Of a stretch of 64,000 nucleotides of DNA, positions 62,874 through 64,000 are shown piece by piece. Numbering within the stretch: the stretch's first letter is position 1; each line of letters begins with the position of its first letter. The stretch is taken from positions 62,001 through 126,000 of the forward strand of contig CADCCF010000003.1 in assembly GCA_902799835.1 (NCBI GenBank), written 5' to 3'. The position numbers and the translations under genes are program-made. The notes under the pieces are model-generated. The model saw nothing but the letters and a program-made list of their open reading frames with translations, had not been told where the DNA came from and ran no database searches. The DNA is from an uncultured Pseudomonadota bacterium. Its GTDB lineage: Bacteria > Pseudomonadota > Alphaproteobacteria > RF32 > CAG-239.

Positions 62874-63392
62874 CTAAATATTATTTGCTGTCAAAAATAC
62901 AGATTGGCTCAATTTATTGAAGAAATCTTGATATATTTCCTCATCACTGATTTTTTCTGTTCTAGCATTTTTCATATTATCCCATATTATACGAGCAAAT
63001 TCCACTCGGACATTATAACCGAAATTTGTTTTGCTTTTTGTAGTAACCAGAGTGACATAAATTTTTTGCTGAACATCATAAATTGGTCGTGTACCAGCAA
63101 GTGCCGCTAACAATACCATACCGACTTTTTGACCTGTAGAACCAGCCTCTCTGTCTTTGTTAGCTGTAATTAAACCGAGCTTAGTTTCAGTTTCATCAAG
63201 CGTAAACCCCAAATCTTGTAAGACTTGAGCAGAGGATGTCAATAAAAGCTCTTCGTCTTTTGTATCAAAATTTCTGGTTTCAAGTTGACGTCTTGCTAGA
63301 TATTCTTCATCCAGCTTGTAATAATTTTCATAAGAAACACATCCTGAAATAACAAAAGACATCATCAAAATTAAGATGAATATTTTTTTCAT
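62874..63392 (-). CDS. Lipoprotein of the RxFDTxDxxL family, member 2
   Basis: 172 residues with lipobox ISGC (Cys18). TRNFDTKDEELLLTSSAQVL, QDLGF, ETKLGLITANKDRE and DFFNKLSQSVFLTA define the shared core. It has an extra Gly/Ala-rich, possibly membrane-touching segment (GQKVGMVLLAALAGTRP) that member 1 lacks. Function is unknown. Confidence 0.7.
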   Translation of the reverse strand: MKKIFILILMMSFVISGCVSYENYYKLDEEYLARRQLETRNFDTKDEELLLTSSAQVLQDLGFTLDETETKLGLITANKDREAGSTGQKVGMVLLAALAGTRPIYDVQQKIYVTLVTTKSKTNFGYNVRVEFARIIWDNMKNARTEKISDEEIYQDFFNKLSQSVFLTANNI

Positions 63393-63402
63393 TTTTCAGT
63401 CC

Positions 63403-63801
63403 TTAAAATGTTGAAGTTCTGTAAGCAAAATCCCGCACTAAGCCATTTTTATCAAATTTAACGATAATTGTTAAAGTACGTTGATTAGATGAAACTTGGC
63501 TATCTTTACCCTTTGCAGCAAACAGCAACAACCAAACCCCTTTTGTAACAGATGATGATTGTACATTCGTAGATACTTTGTCATAAACCCAAGTTTCTCT
63601 GCGCTCTGTATCGGTTGTAACCATATTAGGTGCCCCCAATGCTTCAACAACAGCAGATGAGGGCATTCCGATTTTAATTTCAGTTTGAGCTTTAGCAACA
63701 GTCATTTTTTCTTCATTCAAACTATAATTGGTAGTTGAACAAGAAGAAATAAAAGGTATTGTTGCCAATGCCATTGCTAATATAGTGTTCTTGTATTTCA
63801 T
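63403..63801 (-). CDS. BamE/SmpA-like lipoprotein
   Basis: 132 residues from ATG 63801 (GGAGAG upstream); lipobox ISSC (Cys21). The short domain IKIGMPSSAVVEALGAPNMV then ETWVYDK is the SmpA/BamE pattern (I-x-x-G-M-x-x-x-V-x-x-x-L-G-x-P). It may be an OmlA-like helper rather than the BAM subunit itself. It is the first gene of the lipoprotein trio, 10 nt before the next. Confidence 0.75.
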   Translation of the reverse strand: MKYKNTILAMALATIPFISSCSTTNYSLNEEKMTVAKAQTEIKIGMPSSAVVEALGAPNMVTTDTERRETWVYDKVSTNVQSSSVTKGVWLLLFAAKGKDSQVSSNQRTLTIIVKFDKNGLVRDFAYRTSTF

Positions 63802-63825
63802 TTTGTTGCTCTCCAAATAAATCAT

Positions 63826-63853
63826 TAAAAAAACCACCTTGGTTTAAGGTGGT
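63826..63853 (-). terminator. Terminator of the gene entering from the right edge
   Basis: On the minus strand ACCACCTT-AAACC-AAGGTGGT followed by TTTTTTAATG. It separates the upstream transcript from the lipoprotein operon. Confidence 0.88.
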
Positions 63854-63904
63854 CGGAGAGTTCAACAATCATATCTCTATAAATGACTCTTTTAGCCTTT
63901 AAAG

Positions 63905-64000
63905 TCAAAAAAACTTCTGAACATACGCCAAAAGCTCCCCGACCATAAAGATTTTATGAATCGGGGATATATCTAATTGTTCGCTGAATATTTGCCAGCT
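63905..64000 (-). CDS. 3' end of a gene cut by the window edge
   Basis: A frame open from the right edge for 31 codons, ending QLDISPIHKIFMVGELLAYV then QKFF and a stop. The other two frames are closed, and a terminator follows 51 nt later, supporting a real gene end. Product not identifiable. Confidence 0.35.
   Translation of the reverse strand, partial: SWQIFSEQLDISPIHKIFMVGELLAYVQKFF

Overview
The window is AT-rich, densely coded bacterial chromosome. Gene content points to an alphaproteobacterium: the plsY-dprA-topA order, a DUF2066 lipid-neighbour gene followed by a PerM-type permease, recX, an ApaG-domain protein, DUF192 and SIMPL proteins, and small aromatic-ended outer-membrane barrels. 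A pta-ackA pair and no visible respiratory genes fit a fermentative, host-associated lifestyle. A low-GC gut alphaproteobacterium is my inference; there is no rRNA in the window to settle it. All coding regions use the standard bacterial code, with some TTG and GTG starts.

Layout. 1-9.5 kb: housekeeping genes (Panacea-like fragment, DUF192 lipoprotein with a peptide repeat, ackA/pta, ndk, DUF2066, AI-2E/PerM permease, methyltransferase, DUF378, bacterial PH protein, recX, lipoprotein, ApaG-like). 9.7-14.9 kb: one giant secreted, Cys-rich protein with five Lcl_C/DUF1566-like modules. 15.2-20.9 kb: plsY, dprA, topA, rarA. 20.9-26.2 kb: an orphan VirD4-like coupling ATPase, a pentapeptide-repeat protein and a TolC-like lipoprotein with a SPOR tail. 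26.3-29.9 kb: oxidoreductase, methyltransferase, prfC and tRNA-Gly(CCC).

29.97-46.04 kb: an integrated island, bounded by an 18-bp direct repeat of the tRNA-Gly 3' end, with a tyrosine recombinase at its left end. Its cargo is a solitary m5C methyltransferase, a possible replication protein, an AAA_14/DUF4143 ATPase between imperfect repeats, a DUF3768 cassette, a five-gene McrBC-type (LlaJI-like) restriction-modification operon with one adenine-type and one m5C methyltransferase plus a controller, a divergent XRE/ImmA-like metallopeptidase/HNH group with a shared operator, and a lone HipB-like regulator.

46.4-53.7 kb: SIMPL protein, a structured leader with a tiny ORF, a two-component system, two tandem outer-membrane barrels, NUDIX, HAD and MFS genes. 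53.7-54.3 kb: tRNA-Pro(UGG) with a decayed tRNA copy upstream and a duplicated 3' end downstream. 54.4-58.2 kb: a large protein with two HEPN-type RNxxxH motifs, a kinase-pyrophosphatase fusion and a YjbR-family protein. 58.3-64 kb: hsp20 with a small membrane peptide, bioG-like esterase, VanX-like dipeptidase, GNAT enzyme, two membrane proteins and three lipoproteins.

The strongest candidates for something new are the double-HEPN protein beside tRNA-Pro, the mixed-methyltransferase McrBC operon with its unusually long McrB N-terminus, and the tandem tRNA-3'-end units found at both tRNA loci.
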